A DNA stretch of 5,598 nt from Halobacteriovorax sp. Its GTDB lineage: Bacteria > Bdellovibrionota > Bacteriovoracia > Bacteriovoracales > Bacteriovoracaceae. A model generated the notes under the pieces. The model ran no database searches. It was not told the DNA's origin and was given only the letters and a program-made list of their open reading frames with translations. Shown in pieces: positions 4,898 to 5,598 of this stretch. Numbering within the stretch: the stretch's first letter is position 1; every line of letters begins with the position of its first letter. The position numbers and the translations under genes are program-made. The stretch covers positions 1 to 5,598 of the forward strand of contig NZAF01000001.1 of assembly GCA_002686115.1 (NCBI GenBank), read 5' to 3'.

Positions 4898-5598
4898 ATG
4901 AAGTATATCGTAGTATCTGATCTTCACCTTGGAAAAGGTAAGTTCTTTTCAAATGGACATTTCAATATTTTAGAAGACTTCTTTGAAGACGAGAGGTTTT
5001 ATGAATTTTGTGAATACTTCTCTTCAGGAAAGTACTTTTTAAAGAAGGTGTGTCTTATACTCAATGGAGATATCTTAAATCTCATACAAATCGATAAAAA
5101 TGGTGTGTTTACTCATTTCGTTGATGAAGAGATGACTGAAGAGCAGATCCGTAATATCGCTAAAGGGCACTCAAAGTTTTTCAAAGGGTTAAAGCGCTTT
5201 TTAAAGTCACCTAATAAAGAAATTATTTATGTCATTGGAAATCATGATAACGGTATGGCCTTTGAAGGGGCACAAAGAGTTTTCAATGAGCTTGTGGGCG
5301 GAGAAGTTACTTTTACTCATACTTTTAAAAGAGATGGGGTTCATGTTGAACATGGCCATCGTTTTGAAGCCATTAATACAGTATCACATAAGAATTACTT
5401 CATTGAAGGTCCAACTGGGAAAAAGATTTTAAACTTTCCTTGGGGTTCTCTTTTTTGCATTAATGTTCTTCCGATTTTAAAAAAGGAAAGACCTTATATT
5501 GATAAAGTAAGGCCCATGGGTGCTTATGTTAAATGGTGTCTTATTCATGATACAGCATTCTTTTGGAAATTACTTATCACTTGTGTGAAATATGTGAT
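4898..5598 (+). CDS. Calcineurin-like metallophosphoesterase (partial, C-terminus outside window)
   Basis: The frame from ATG at 4898 is open for 233 codons to the window edge. AGGA (4886-4889) lies 8 nt before the start. Metal-binding motifs of the superfamily occur in order: SDLHLG (7-12, Asp8 and His10), NGD (56-58, Asp58), GNHD (114-117) and EHGHRFE (151-157). The last GxH motif, if present, lies beyond the edge. Spacing and motifs resemble COG2908-like enzymes (UDP-2,3-diacylglucosamine hydrolase LpxH/LpxI-unrelated relatives), but LpxH proper has GNRD rather than GNHD, so the substrate is not assigned. The stretch near the edge (AFFWKLLITCVKYV, 220-233) is hydrophobic and may contact the membrane. 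It follows the GGDEF gene by 37 nt with no terminator, so co-transcription is likely. Whether it acts on a nucleotide signal or on a lipid intermediate cannot be told from the sequence. Confidence 0.9.
   Translation, partial: MKYIVVSDLHLGKGKFFSNGHFNILEDFFEDERFYEFCEYFSSGKYFLKKVCLILNGDILNLIQIDKNGVFTHFVDEEMTEEQIRNIAKGHSKFFKGLKRFLKSPNKEIIYVIGNHDNGMAFEGAQRVFNELVGGEVTFTHTFKRDGVHVEHGHRFEAINTVSHKNYFIEGPTGKKILNFPWGSLFCINVLPILKKERPYIDKVRPMGAYVKWCLIHDTAFFWKLLITCVKYV

Noticed and set aside
5229..5432. 67-codon plus-strand frame
   Set aside because: Out-of-frame shadow of the metallophosphoesterase, whose GNHD and HGH motifs are read in the other frame over the same bases.

Overview
The DNA is AT-rich and tightly packed, with short gaps, SD sequences overlapping stop codons and a GTG start. 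It carries a Csd6/Pgp2/Bd1075-type peptidoglycan enzyme, a very acidic coiled-coil scaffold-like protein and a GGDEF enzyme. Together these suggest a low-GC member of the Bdellovibrionota, such as a Bacteriovorax/Halobacteriovorax/Peredibacter-type predator. That assignment is inference from gene content and composition; there is no rRNA or other marker gene here.

Layout. The minus-strand block (positions 1-1694) reads leftward. It starts with a candidate 36-codon small ORF built on a 15-bp in-frame tandem repeat. Next comes a secreted YkuD-domain enzyme with an NTF2-like C-terminal domain. A bitopic inner-membrane coiled-coil protein follows, coupled to it by a TAATG stop/start overlap and cut off by the window edge. 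Positions 1695-1831 form a divergent control region with one plausible sigma70-type promoter in each direction and a 10-bp palindrome between them. The plus-strand block (1832 to the end) reads rightward: a 676-residue acidic/coiled-coil protein, a 329-residue GGDEF protein starting 8 nt after it, and a calcineurin-like metallophosphoesterase (partial) starting 37 nt after that. No terminator-like hairpin separates the three, so they are probably one operon.

How it may work together. The minus-strand pair looks like a cell-wall/cell-shape module: a periplasmic LD-carboxypeptidase or LD-transpeptidase plus a membrane-anchored partner. The plus-strand genes look like a signalling module: a cytoplasmic scaffold with repeated short linear motifs, a cyclic-dinucleotide synthase, and a phosphoesterase of unknown substrate.

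The observation most worth following is in the GGDEF domain. The catalytic GGDEF motif and the RxxD inhibitory site are intact, but the Asp that reads the guanine base in ordinary diguanylate cyclases (PleD Asp344 position) is Thr. Hypr GGDEF enzymes, which make 3',3'-cGAMP in Geobacter and Bdellovibrio, carry Ser at this position, so the product here may not be plain c-di-GMP. The repeated motifs of the acidic protein and the repeat-built small ORF are the other two unexplained structures.
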